Below, piece after piece: positions 55,672-63,909 of a DNA stretch of 64,000 nucleotides. The stretch's first letter is position 1. Every line of letters starts with the position of its first letter. The translations under genes and the position numbers were made by a program. The notes under the pieces are model-generated. The model did no database searches. It was not told the DNA's origin and saw only the letters and a list, made by a program, of their open reading frames with translations. Source of the stretch: Oscillospiraceae bacterium (GTDB lineage Bacteria; Bacillota; Clostridia; Oscillospirales; Acutalibacteraceae); assembly GCA_015066405.1 (NCBI GenBank), contig SVOM01000002.1, positions 1 to 64,000 of the forward strand. The letters are read 5' to 3'.

Positions 55672-56523
55672 TTATATAGAATTTTTAAAAGTTTCGCGGA
55701 ACTTTGTTGGTGTCATTCCATTTTTCTTTTTAAAGTTTACGGTAAATGCCGCAACCGATGTAAATCCAACCCTTTGCGATATTGCAACAACGCTTTCGGG
55801 TGTTGTTGTGAGCAACTGTTCAGCAATAGATATTCTATAATTTATTAAATATTGATGCAAGGTTATGTCATTGCTTTTTAAAAAAATACGGTTTAAATAG
55901 TACGGATGATAGTTAACAAGCTTGGCCAACTGCTCGTTAGAAATTTGCTCTGCGTAGTTTTCCTTTATATATTGCTTAATTTTATTGAGCTTTTGTTTGG
56001 TTGATGTCTTATCGGAATGCTCACGCAAAACATCAACAATACATTCCTTAAGCAGTGCCGAGCACTTTTCGCGGTAATATGCCGATTTTGCAATATTTTC
56101 ATTTACTATATCTAACAATTTTCCTGCAATGGTATATGCATCATCAATAACAAGTGGGGAATTTAAGGCTTCACAGTCATCAAAAATAACAGCATCGTGG
56201 AAAATAATGTTTTTGCTGAATGATTTTTTTACACTGGTTGGTTTAAAAAACATTGTTTGATTAACATAATCGGCGGTGTAATCAAAATTAATTGATATTA
56301 TTTCCAGCTTTTCTTTGGTTGAAAATTTGTATTTTGTTCCGGGTTGAAAAATAATGACCGAGCCCTCGCGAAAACGGTGGCTTGTATTGTTCAGTATTAT
56401 ATTACCGCTACCTGTTGTAATATAAAACAAACGGCAATCAACCGAAACAGTCTCATTGGTTTTTGGTTGAAATTTAAAGCGTAGTGCGTATCTGACAAAG
56501 GGAACAATTTCGATTAGTTTCAT
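55672..56523 (-). CDS. AraC-family transcriptional regulator
   Basis: A 283-residue regulator with an N-terminal cupin sensor (RLFYITTGSGNIILNNTSHRFREGSVIIFQPGTKYKF) and a C-terminal double helix-turn-helix (QISNEQLAKLVNYHPYYLNRIFL and VVAISQRVGFTSVAAFTVNFKKKNGMTPTKF). The ATG at 56523 has TTTGGTGAT just upstream, the same context as the starts of the LysR and other AraC genes in the window. It is divergent from the U32-like gene with 63 bases between them, so it likely controls that gene. Confidence 0.9.
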   Translation of the reverse strand: MKLIEIVPFVRYALRFKFQPKTNETVSVDCRLFYITTGSGNIILNNTSHRFREGSVIIFQPGTKYKFSTKEKLEIISINFDYTADYVNQTMFFKPTSVKKSFSKNIIFHDAVIFDDCEALNSPLVIDDAYTIAGKLLDIVNENIAKSAYYREKCSALLKECIVDVLREHSDKTSTKQKLNKIKQYIKENYAEQISNEQLAKLVNYHPYYLNRIFLKSNDITLHQYLINYRISIAEQLLTTTPESVVAISQRVGFTSVAAFTVNFKKKNGMTPTKFRETFKNSI

Positions 56524-56586
56524 ATAAATCACCAAAGTCATTATAAATGCTTTTATTAAAAAATTCAATGGTTGGGAGGGGTGTTT

Positions 56587-57132
56587 ATGAAATTTTCGGT
56601 AGGTTATCAGTTAAGAAACGATGCTGTTTTAACTGATGCGATTATTGAATCATCAAAAAGTATTGACGAAATTTATTTTTCCTGGGAAAATTTTGCCAAT
56701 GGTCGCAGTCGCGGTTTTTCTTTAAGCCAAATGTCCGAACAAGAGTCAAGAGAAAAACGTGATGCAGATTTTGAATTGCTATTTAAGAATGGTTTAAAAT
56801 TTAATCTTTTACTTAATGGTAACTGTTACGGTAAAGATGCGCTCTCTCGCGAATTTTTCTATAAAGTCGGCGATGCATTTAAAGATTTCGAAAACAGGAT
56901 TGATATTATTGCTGGCGAGGCAAAAGTTAACCCCGAAACTGCTAAAAAGATTTTGGACAACATCTTTTTCTATCCACCCGCACAACACGCATATCAATGT
57001 TCGATTTGCGGCAGAGCGTGTGATACCGAGTGTTATGCGCATCTTGAGGAAAAGGGTGTGCTCAATAAAAAATTTAACCGCCCGTTCCGCACAAGAGAGC
57101 CCTGGGAATTTAGTATTGAAGATTTTAAATAA
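56587..57132 (+). CDS. U32-peptidase-like protein, probably internally deleted
   Basis: A 181-residue protein. The N-terminal part (KFSVGYQLRNDAVLTDAIIESSKSIDEIYFSWENFANGR, then LKFNLLLNGNCYGKDALSREFFYKVGD) resembles the start of U32-type proteins of roughly twice this size. The C-terminal part (IDIIAGEAKVNPETAKKILDNIFFYPPAQHAYQCSICGRACDTECYAHLEEKG) resembles their end, with a cysteine cluster. The TIM-barrel middle appears absent, so this may be an in-frame internal deletion; that is inference from memory of the family. GGGAGGGG precedes the ATG. Its stop codon is followed by one arm of a split terminator. Confidence 0.7.
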   Translation: MKFSVGYQLRNDAVLTDAIIESSKSIDEIYFSWENFANGRSRGFSLSQMSEQESREKRDADFELLFKNGLKFNLLLNGNCYGKDALSREFFYKVGDAFKDFENRIDIIAGEAKVNPETAKKILDNIFFYPPAQHAYQCSICGRACDTECYAHLEEKGVLNKKFNRPFRTREPWEFSIEDFK

Positions 57133-57149
57133 AAAAAGAACCCATCATA
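57131..57149. repeat. Left arm of split terminator plus TCATA
   Basis: A7 followed by GAACCCATC (57138-57146); TCATA occupies 57145-57149. The reverse complement of the arm is at 57956-57971. Together the arms would make a perfect bidirectional intrinsic terminator with a four-base loop. Confidence 0.8.
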
Positions 57150-57353
57150 GGCGTTGTACCCGTAAGGATACAACGCCAGTTTTATTCGCCTTGCGGCGAG
57201 TTATATTGCTTCGCAGTTATATTTGAACTTCGTTCAAGTTATATTGCCTTCGGCAGTTTATTGGCGAATAAAATATCACTAAAACCGTAAGGTTTTAATA
57301 TAACTTTTGATTTATCAAAAATATCACTGTGAGACCTGTCTCACAATATCACT
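57150..57353. repeat. Multi-hairpin array, copy 2
   Basis: Same architecture as 3121-3326. A 12-bp hairpin with a GTAA loop (57150-57177, one mismatch). An 11-bp closing stem (57180-57190 with 57263-57273) encloses TTC-loop hairpins at 57207-57215, 57223-57237 and 57245-57255. Then hairpins at 57280-57297 (loop GTAA), 57305-57320 and 57329-57344. Spacer 9-mers: AGTTATATT-like at 57178, 57199, 57215 and 57237; AATATCACT-like at 57272, 57297, 57320 and 57345. Stem sequences differ from copy 1 but pair. Confidence 0.85.
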
Positions 57354-57375
57354 AGCAAAACTCTATTTGACATAG

Positions 57376-57410
57376 AAAAAACGGATGTGCAGAAATTCTA
57401 CACATCCGTT
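57376..57410 (-). terminator. Minus-strand terminator next to array copy 2
   Basis: Stem of AACGGATGTG and CACATCCGTT with inner AGAA/TTCT pairing (57380-57410); the minus strand continues into a T run (57376-57381). It would end transcripts of the 94-residue protein gene. Its outer AACGGA/TCCGTT stem is shared with 3441-3474. Confidence 0.8.
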
Positions 57411-57548
57411 TAATATTTATCTCATACTGTAACAAGCAGGGAAAATGTATATTACATTTTCGCACTTTAGGAGTACCTAAAACCTTTAATCTTGCTCATA
57501 ACTAATTGCAGCCTGTGCTGCTATTTGCAAAAAAGGGGGAAATTATCA
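57411..57548. other. Hairpin-rich untranslated stretch
   Basis: No gene supported. Contains TCATA at 57422-57426, an AAAATGT/ACATTTT stem, a TTAGG/CCTAA stem and a GCAGC/GCTGC stem with small loops. Most likely the 3' untranslated region of the minus-strand small-protein gene. Confidence 0.5.
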
Positions 57549-57833
57549 CTATCGAAAAATTGCTAATAAAATTATTGCAATTATTGTGGCTCCCAATGCG
57601 ACCCCCATAACCGAAAGTATAATTTTCATAGTATGTATTTGTTTGCGAAGAGCCGCTAATTCTTCATTGGTTTTTTGTTCCACTTCTAATACAGCCGCAC
57701 TTAACACATTGAATTTTTCTTCTTTTGTCGGAATTAATTTTTTGGCTTGATCGGCAAAATTTAAAACAACACCAGGATGTTCCGCTAACCAACTGCCAAC
57801 CAACTTCAAAGCTCCTAACACATCTACTGCCAT
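57549..57833 (-). CDS. 94-residue tail-anchored membrane protein
   Basis: A small protein with an N-terminal helical part (DVLGALKLVGSWLAEHPGVVLNFADQAKKLI), a central coiled-coil-like helix (VLEVEQKTNEELAALRKQIHTMK) and one C-terminal membrane helix (IILSVMGVALGATIIAIILLAIF) ending in Arg. AGAGGAG lies before the ATG, and a promoter and terminator flank it, so it is a complete single-gene unit. It lies inside the proposed insertion, so it may be cargo. No family recognised; toxin, phage-defence or envelope roles are only guesses. Confidence 0.75.
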   Translation of the reverse strand: MAVDVLGALKLVGSWLAEHPGVVLNFADQAKKLIPTKEEKFNVLSAAVLEVEQKTNEELAALRKQIHTMKIILSVMGVALGATIIAIILLAIFR

Positions 57834-57874
57834 AACTTATTCTCCTCTAATTATTTTGAACTTTGTATGCATTA

Positions 57875-57903
57875 TAATATAACAAACGACAAAAATCAAC
57901 AAA
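57875..57903 (-). promoter_or_regulatory. Promoter of the 94-residue protein gene
   Basis: On the minus strand: TTGATT, 17-bp spacer, TATAAT (57875-57880), about 40 bases before the start codon. Confidence 0.7.
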
Positions 57904-57949
57904 AATCCACCCGAATCGTAAGTTTTAAAACAATCCTTTAGAGTGAGAC

Positions 57950-57971
57950 TCATACGATGGGTTCTTTTTTT
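57950..57971. repeat. Right TCATA plus right arm of split terminator
   Basis: TCATA at 57950-57954, one base (C), then GATGGGTTC (57956-57964) and T7 (57965-57971), the exact reverse complement of the left arm at 57131-57146. It lies in the end of the ABC-F coding region. Confidence 0.8.
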
Positions 57972-59845
57972 AATAATTCCTCTAAAAGTTCCATTAGCTC
58001 GAGTTGAAATTCTTCCTCTTGCTCAATCATAACGCGTAATTCCTCGAGTCGATTGTAATCGGCGCTGTTTTTGGGAGAGTTGATTTCTTCATACAATTTC
58101 GCTAATTTTTCTTCACTTATTCTTATTTGCTCTTCGGTCTTTTTAATTTGTCGTTCAAGTTTTGCCTTTTCTTTACCCGGTGTAGAATATTGCTTTCTTT
58201 CTTTTTTTGTTTGTGAGGTGGTGTTATCGGTTGTAGTTTTATTTCGGCTTTTATTCTCAATATATTGGTCATAGCCGTATGGGAAGTAGGTCGAATCAGC
58301 CCCTTCAAACGCTAAAAGAGATGTGGCGATTTTTTGCACAAAATATCGGTCATGCGAAACAAAAAGAACTGTTCCGTCAAAATTTAATAAAATTTCTTCA
58401 AGAGCCTCTTTTCCCACAATGTCCATATGATTTGTCGGCTCATCTAAAACTAAAAAATTCGGCTTATTTTGGAATATTTTACAAAGTGATAACCTTACCT
58501 TTTCGCCGCCCGAAAGCATATTAATCGTTTTATAAACATCCTCTCCGCAAAAACGAAAGGCCGCCAAGGCGTTTCGTGCTTCGGTTTCGGTAAGTGTTGG
58601 GAATTCGCCCCAAAAATCATCAAGCACAGAGTAGGAGGAGTTGATAGCGGCTATTTGTTGGTCAAAATACCCAATAGTTACATTTTTACCGAGAGATAAA
58701 TCACCTGAAACGGCAGGCAGTGTTCCAACAACTGTTTTTAAAAAGGTAGACTTACCCGTGCCATTGTTACCAACAATTCCTATGCGTTCACAGCGTTTTA
58801 TATCAACATTTATTTTTATTAGCGGTTTATCATATCCAACAATTAAATCTCTTGCTTTTAAAACATCCTTATAGCTTTTCACCGTTGGAGTAAAATCGGC
58901 ATAAAATGTGCGGGAATCTTCTCTTGACGGCTCTTCGATTATATCCATACGCTCAAGTACCTTTAATTTTGATTGTACCATAGCCGCTTTTGTAGCTTTA
59001 TATCTGAAACGCTCGGCAAGACCCTCTAAATGCTCTATTTCTTTTTGTTGTGCTTCATACTGTTTTTGCTGTAGCTCGCGGTTAATTTTCTTTTGTTTTG
59101 CAAAACAAGTGTAATTGCCCGCATATCTTGTAGTTTTTCCGTATTCAATTTCATAAACCGTGTCCACAGTTTTATCTAAAAACATGCGGTCGTGAGATAC
59201 AACAACAACCGATTTCGGATAGTTTTTAATGTATTCTTCAAGCCATTCAACCGACTCTATATCAAGATGGTTGGTTGGCTCATCAAGTAAAAGAATGTCG
59301 GGTTTGCTGAGTAATAGTTTAATAAAAGCAATTTTTGTGCGCTGACCGCCCGAAAATTCCGAGAGCTTTTTTAGTTTATCGTCTTCAGAAAAGCCGAACT
59401 TTTTAATGACGGTTTCATATTCTTTTTCAAAGTAATAACCACCGAGATTATTAAATAGCTCTTGTTTATTTGTAAATTCTTTAATTGTTTCATCATTATG
59501 TTCGGTCTCAAGTTTAATCGCCAATTCATCAATTTCACATTTTAAGTTAATTATATCAGAATATACCGAACGGATTTCTTCAATAAGAGTAATATCGTTA
59601 TTAGTAAACGCAATTTGCGATAATGTGCCGATTTGTTTGATACCTGCTTTGATAATTTGTGAATTGAATGAATTATCGCGGTCGAGCTCCAGTTCGCCTG
59701 AAACAAGTTTAAGTAGTGTGGTTTTGCCACATCCGTTTTTGCCGACTACCGCAATTTTTTCTTTATCATTAATTTCAAAATTAATATCTTTAAGAATTTC
59801 GTTGCCACCATACGAAAAGGCGCCGTTTGTAATCTTAAATTGCAC
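57950..59845 (-). CDS. ABC-F family ATPase
   Basis: A 631-residue protein with two ABC domains and no membrane segment: Walker A GKNGCGKTTLLKL and GNNGTGKSTFLKT, signatures LSGGQRTKIAFIKL and LSGGEKVRLSLCKI, Walker B LLLDEPTNHLD and LVLDEPTNHMD. The linker between the ABC domains and a C-terminal coiled coil (EKAKLERQIKKTEEQIRISEEKLAKLYEE) fit translation factors of the ABC-F class; ribosome protection against antibiotics is possible but not shown. A GTG start at 59845 has AGGTG five bases upstream; the longer frame lacks a site. The stop codon lies in the right TCATA and the last codons form the right arm of the split terminator. Confidence 0.92.
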   Translation of the reverse strand: MQFKITNGAFSYGGNEILKDINFEINDKEKIAVVGKNGCGKTTLLKLVSGELELDRDNSFNSQIIKAGIKQIGTLSQIAFTNNDITLIEEIRSVYSDIINLKCEIDELAIKLETEHNDETIKEFTNKQELFNNLGGYYFEKEYETVIKKFGFSEDDKLKKLSEFSGGQRTKIAFIKLLLSKPDILLLDEPTNHLDIESVEWLEEYIKNYPKSVVVVSHDRMFLDKTVDTVYEIEYGKTTRYAGNYTCFAKQKKINRELQQKQYEAQQKEIEHLEGLAERFRYKATKAAMVQSKLKVLERMDIIEEPSREDSRTFYADFTPTVKSYKDVLKARDLIVGYDKPLIKINVDIKRCERIGIVGNNGTGKSTFLKTVVGTLPAVSGDLSLGKNVTIGYFDQQIAAINSSYSVLDDFWGEFPTLTETEARNALAAFRFCGEDVYKTINMLSGGEKVRLSLCKIFQNKPNFLVLDEPTNHMDIVGKEALEEILLNFDGTVLFVSHDRYFVQKIATSLLAFEGADSTYFPYGYDQYIENKSRNKTTTDNTTSQTKKERKQYSTPGKEKAKLERQIKKTEEQIRISEEKLAKLYEEINSPKNSADYNRLEELRVMIEQEEEFQLELMELLEELLKKEPIV

Positions 59846-59956
59846 ATTATCACCTCGAATCCTTGTAATTTTAACATAAATTAACTTTTTGTTCAACATA
59901 TTGCTTTTAAATTATGCTTCAATAATGTATAATAGATAAAAGGAGGCGAGCCACAG

Positions 59957-61681
59957 ATGAAAAATAGTATTACTATGTTTAAAAATTTGTTTGATGCTGA
60001 TTCTGTTATGGTTCCGCTGATTAGCTTAAAAGACCATAAACCGCAGTTTAAAGAGGGCAGAGTAACCGCGCCGCTTGAACGGTCAACACCCGAGGCACAA
60101 GGCGTTGGCTCCGATGTTATTCTAAATTATCTAAAAGAGTTAAAAGAAGAAAAAAGTATCAATATGCATAACATTTTGATACTTAAAAACGGCAAAATCA
60201 TTTCTGAAACAGCGTTTGGTAATTCCGATTTATCGGTTTGGAAAATGACTTTTTCGGCTTGTAAAAGTGTTGTATCGCTCGCTATCGGTATGCTTGTTGA
60301 TGAAGGTAAGCTCGATATCAATGCGCCTATTTGCGACTTTTTTCCCGAATATGCAAACCCTGTATATAAAATCAAACTGCACGATATAACAGTTAAAACC
60401 TTGCTAACTATGACTACCGGCAGTTCATTTAACGAGTTTTTATGTATGTCAACTAATGCTTGGGAACAGGCATTTTTTAAGAGTGCTTTTTCGCTGAAAC
60501 CGGGTTGCACCTTTAACTATAACAGCTTGAACACATATATGCTATCGGCAATTATAAAAAAAGTGAGTGGGCAAACCCTCACCGAGTATTTAAAGCCTCG
60601 TTTGTTCGAGCCGCTTGAAATTACAAATTACTATTTTGAAAAAAGCAATTCAGATACCGAAAAGGGTGGCTGGGGACTTTATATTATTCCCGAAGATTTT
60701 GCCAAAATAGGACAGTTGGTATTAAATAAAGGCTTATGGAATGCAAAACGCATAATCAGTGAAGAATGGATAAATGAAGCTACATCTATTCAAATTGCAA
60801 CTCCAAAACAGTTTGGTAAATATGATTACGGATACCATTTTTGGTCGGGCAGGCAAACCAACAGCTTTTTATTCAATGGTATGTTTGGCCAAAACATATT
60901 AGGGTATAAAGATTCAGGAATTTTGATTGTTACTAATGCAGGAAATGATGAGCTCTTTCAGCAAAGCAAATTTTTTGAAATTACAGATAAGTATTTTTCG
61001 GGTAAATTTCAAAAAGCCTTACCTAAAAATAATGTGGCAAATCGTTCACTTTTAAAATATAGCGCGCATTTAAGTAATGGTAATGTAAAAAAGACATTTT
61101 TTTATTATCTTTTTCCTTATAGAAAATATAATTTATATATCAAAAATTTTGAATTACTAAACAAGGAATTGATTGCAAGCAGTAAAAATGCTGCGTCAGT
61201 TGGGCTTTTGCCAAAACTTTTACAAATAATTCAAAACAACTATTCAAAAGGTCTTTTATCAGTTTCTTTTTATTCAAAAGGCAAGCGGTTGTTTTTAAAA
61301 TATTGCGAAACCGATGCACAGTTTGCTATACCGCTTGGTATAGGCGAATTTATAAGAGGCGAAATTGATTATCACGGCGAAAAATACCTTATCAGCTCAA
61401 AGATTGAAGGTAATTCAGATATAATAACAATTTATATTGATTTTATAGAAACCTTTAGTTCGCGCCAAATAATTATTTGTAAGCAGGATGGCGCTTATAA
61501 GCTTTTGCAAAAAGAGAGCCCCGGTATGCTATTAATACGAGAAAGTGTTGCGCTTTTTAAAAATTCAATCAGTAAAAATAGAATTATTGAAGCAGCTGTA
61601 AATAAAATTAACGATGATTTTTTAATTTATAAATGCGAGCAAATTTTTGAACCGCTGATTGAACTTTCCGATAAAAAGTAA
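59957..61681 (+). CDS. Beta-lactamase-fold serine hydrolase
   Basis: A 574-residue protein with a class C beta-lactamase/D-alanyl carboxypeptidase-type domain in about residues 35-350. The S-x-x-K motif is SACK (FSACKSVVSLAIGMLVDEGKLDINAPI), followed by TVKTLLTMTTG and a YNS motif in place of the usual Y-x-N (NYNSLNTYMLSAIIKKVSG). No signal peptide is seen, so it looks cytoplasmic. The C-terminal 200 residues match nothing I recognise. AGGAGG lies about ten bases before the ATG. Substrate unknown. Confidence 0.85.
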   Translation: MKNSITMFKNLFDADSVMVPLISLKDHKPQFKEGRVTAPLERSTPEAQGVGSDVILNYLKELKEEKSINMHNILILKNGKIISETAFGNSDLSVWKMTFSACKSVVSLAIGMLVDEGKLDINAPICDFFPEYANPVYKIKLHDITVKTLLTMTTGSSFNEFLCMSTNAWEQAFFKSAFSLKPGCTFNYNSLNTYMLSAIIKKVSGQTLTEYLKPRLFEPLEITNYYFEKSNSDTEKGGWGLYIIPEDFAKIGQLVLNKGLWNAKRIISEEWINEATSIQIATPKQFGKYDYGYHFWSGRQTNSFLFNGMFGQNILGYKDSGILIVTNAGNDELFQQSKFFEITDKYFSGKFQKALPKNNVANRSLLKYSAHLSNGNVKKTFFYYLFPYRKYNLYIKNFELLNKELIASSKNAASVGLLPKLLQIIQNNYSKGLLSVSFYSKGKRLFLKYCETDAQFAIPLGIGEFIRGEIDYHGEKYLISSKIEGNSDIITIYIDFIETFSSRQIIICKQDGAYKLLQKESPGMLLIRESVALFKNSISKNRIIEAAVNKINDDFLIYKCEQIFEPLIELSDKK

Positions 61682-61707
61682 AGTTTGAGATAGTTTATTT
61701 ATTTTAC

Positions 61708-61736
61708 TTGATTTATGAGCGTTTGTGGTATATAAT
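61708..61736 (+). promoter_or_regulatory. Sigma-A promoter of glnN
   Basis: TTGATT (61708-61713), 17-bp spacer, TATAAT (61731-61736), 33 bases before the start codon. Confidence 0.8.
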
Positions 61737-61769
61737 TTATTCGTTTATAAAGGGATAAAGGAGAAAATT

Positions 61770-63866
61770 ATGGAACCGTTGACCGAGTATTTTGGAAGTC
61801 TTGTATTTGATGATAGAGAAATGAAGGCGAGACTTTCCGAAGAAGTTTATAATTCGTTAAAAAAGACCATTGATGAGGGCGCGCGCCTTGATATATCTGT
61901 GGCAAACGACATTGCAACCGCTATGAAGGATTGGGCGGTAGAAAAAGGTGCCACACACTATACTCATTGGTTCCAACCTATGACAGGAATCACCGCCGAA
62001 AAAAATGATAGTTTCATAACACCTATGCCGGACGGCAGAGTGATTATGGATTTTTCGGGTAAAGAGCTTATAAAGGGCGAGCCTGATGCTTCATCGTTCC
62101 CATCGGGCGGACTTAGAGCGACTTTTGAAGCGCGTGGATATACCGCTTGGGACCCGACATCATACGCCTTTATAAAGGGTAAATCGCTTTGTATTCCCAC
62201 CGCATTTTGCTCGTTTACGGGCGATGCGCTTGATAAAAAGACACCACTTTTGCGCTCTATGGAGGCAATAAACAAGCAGGCGCTTCGCATTTTGAAACTG
62301 TTTGGTAATGATTCAGTTAAGTGCGTTAAGACGTCAGTTGGTGCCGAGCAAGAGTATTTTCTAATTTCCAGAGAGGTATATAATAAGCGTAAGGACTTAA
62401 TTTTTACTGGCCGCACGCTGTTTGGTGCACATCCACCCAAAGCACAGGAAATGGATGACCATTATTTTGGAACAATAAAGCCTAAGGTAGCTGAGTTTAT
62501 GGCGGAGCTTAATGTTGAGCTTTGGAAGCTTGGTATTTTAGCCAAAACCGAGCACAATGAAGCCGCCCCTGCGCAGCATGAGTTGGCACCTATATTTACT
62601 ACTACAAATATTGCAACCGACCATAATCAGTTAACTATGGAAATTATGCAAAAGGTTGCATCCAAGCACGGTCTTGTGTGCCTTTTACACGAAAAGCCGT
62701 TTGATGGTGTTAATGGTAGCGGTAAGCATAACAACTGGTCGCTTGCAACCGATACGGGGGTTAACCTTTTAAAGCCTGGTGCAACACCGTATGAAAATGC
62801 GCAATTTTTGTTATTGCTTTGCTCGGTTATTGAGGCGGTTGATGAATATCAAGATTTGCTTCGTATATCGGTTGCAACTGCAGGTAATGACCATCGTTTA
62901 GGTGCTAACGAAGCGCCACCTGCTGTAATTTCTATTTTCCTTGGCGATGAAATTACTGCAGTTCTTGAAGCAATCGAGAATGATGTACCCTATAATGCGA
63001 CCGAAAAAACACAAATGAAACTGGGCGTTCACGTATTGCCTAAATTTATACGAGATAATACCGACCGCAATCGTACTTCACCCTTTGCCTTTACGGGTAA
63101 TAAATTTGAGTTTAGAATGTTGGGCTCATCAAACAGCATTGCTTGCGCAAACATTATGCTTAACTCAGCAGTAGCCGCCACACTCAAAAAATATGCCGAT
63201 GCTTTAGAGAATTCATCAAACTTTGAAGATGATTTACATACTCTCATTAAAAATACCATTAAAGCGCATAAGAGAATTATATTTAACGGTAACGGCTATG
63301 ATGAAGCGTGGATAAAAGAGGCAACCGAGGTTAGAGGACTGCTCAACTATAAAACCACACCTGACTGTTTGCCGCATTTGCTTGATAAGAAAAACGTTGA
63401 TATGTTAACCTCACTTAAGGTTTTCTCCGAGCAGGAGCTTAAATCTCGTTGCGAAATTTTAATTGAGAATTACACAAAAACGGTTATTATTGAAGCGACT
63501 ACTATGTCCTATATGGCTCGCAAGCAAATTTTACCTGCTATTGAAACATTTATCGGGGAGATAGCAAAGGTTGCGGCCGATAAAAAATCACTCGGTGTTA
63601 AAATAAGTATGACTTATGAAAATGAAATGCTTGAACGATTGTCAAATCTTACCGAGAATATACTTTTGCAAGAAAAGATATTAGCTTCAGATACCCTTGA
63701 AATTAAATCACTTGCCAATGTTACTTTACAGGCAAATGCAATTCGCGATAGGTTGCTTCCCGATATGGACAAGCTTCGTGCATTGTGTGATGAGGCTGAG
63801 ACAATTACCGCTGATAAATATTGGCCTTTCCCGACATATAGCGACTTGCTGTTTAGCGTAAGGTAA
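61770..63866 (+). CDS. glnN: Glutamine synthetase, type III
   Basis: A 698-residue GSIII, forming glutamine from glutamate and ammonia with ATP. Signatures: [71 protein letters not shown] and [18 protein letters not shown]; the length is typical of the type III class rather than type I (about 450). GGAG lies before the ATG at 61770. It is a single gene with its own promoter and terminator. GSIII is common in Bacteroides, cyanobacteria and Clostridia. Confidence 0.97.
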   Translation: MEPLTEYFGSLVFDDREMKARLSEEVYNSLKKTIDEGARLDISVANDIATAMKDWAVEKGATHYTHWFQPMTGITAEKNDSFITPMPDGRVIMDFSGKELIKGEPDASSFPSGGLRATFEARGYTAWDPTSYAFIKGKSLCIPTAFCSFTGDALDKKTPLLRSMEAINKQALRILKLFGNDSVKCVKTSVGAEQEYFLISREVYNKRKDLIFTGRTLFGAHPPKAQEMDDHYFGTIKPKVAEFMAELNVELWKLGILAKTEHNEAAPAQHELAPIFTTTNIATDHNQLTMEIMQKVASKHGLVCLLHEKPFDGVNGSGKHNNWSLATDTGVNLLKPGATPYENAQFLLLLCSVIEAVDEYQDLLRISVATAGNDHRLGANEAPPAVISIFLGDEITAVLEAIENDVPYNATEKTQMKLGVHVLPKFIRDNTDRNRTSPFAFTGNKFEFRMLGSSNSIACANIMLNSAVAATLKKYADALENSSNFEDDLHTLIKNTIKAHKRIIFNGNGYDEAWIKEATEVRGLLNYKTTPDCLPHLLDKKNVDMLTSLKVFSEQELKSRCEILIENYTKTVIIEATTMSYMARKQILPAIETFIGEIAKVAADKKSLGVKISMTYENEMLERLSNLTENILLQEKILASDTLEIKSLANVTLQANAIRDRLLPDMDKLRALCDEAETITADKYWPFPTYSDLLFSVR

Positions 63867-63868
63867 TT

Positions 63869-63909
63869 AAAATATCTCTTTCCGTATAGGGAAGAGATAT
63901 TTTGTTTTA
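63869..63909 (+). terminator. Terminator of glnN
   Basis: Stem AAAATATCTCTTTCC/GGGAAGAGATATTTT (one G-T wobble) with a GTATA loop, then TGTTTT. Confidence 0.88.

Larger units (their letters stand above)
57150..57949. mobile_element. Proposed 800-bp insertion: hairpin array plus small-protein gene
   Basis: Bounded by TCATA at 57145-57149 and 57950-57954 and by the two arms of a split terminator. Contents left to right: multi-hairpin array copy 2 (57150-57353), a minus-strand terminator (57376-57410), a hairpin-rich stretch, a 94-residue membrane-protein gene (minus) and its promoter. A third TCATA at 57422-57426 may divide it into two modules. No transposase or integrase and no matching terminal inverted repeats are seen, so it would depend on enzymes supplied elsewhere. 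Confidence 0.5.

Noticed and set aside
57150..57949. Integron cassette or group II intron
   Set aside because: No integrase or reverse transcriptase, no recognisable attC core pair, and no domain V/VI pattern. The likeness is kept only as a structural analogy in the findings.
61682..61769. Riboswitch or glutamine-sensing RNA upstream of glnN
   Set aside because: The leader is only about 25-30 bases from the predicted start to the ATG and has no stable fold.
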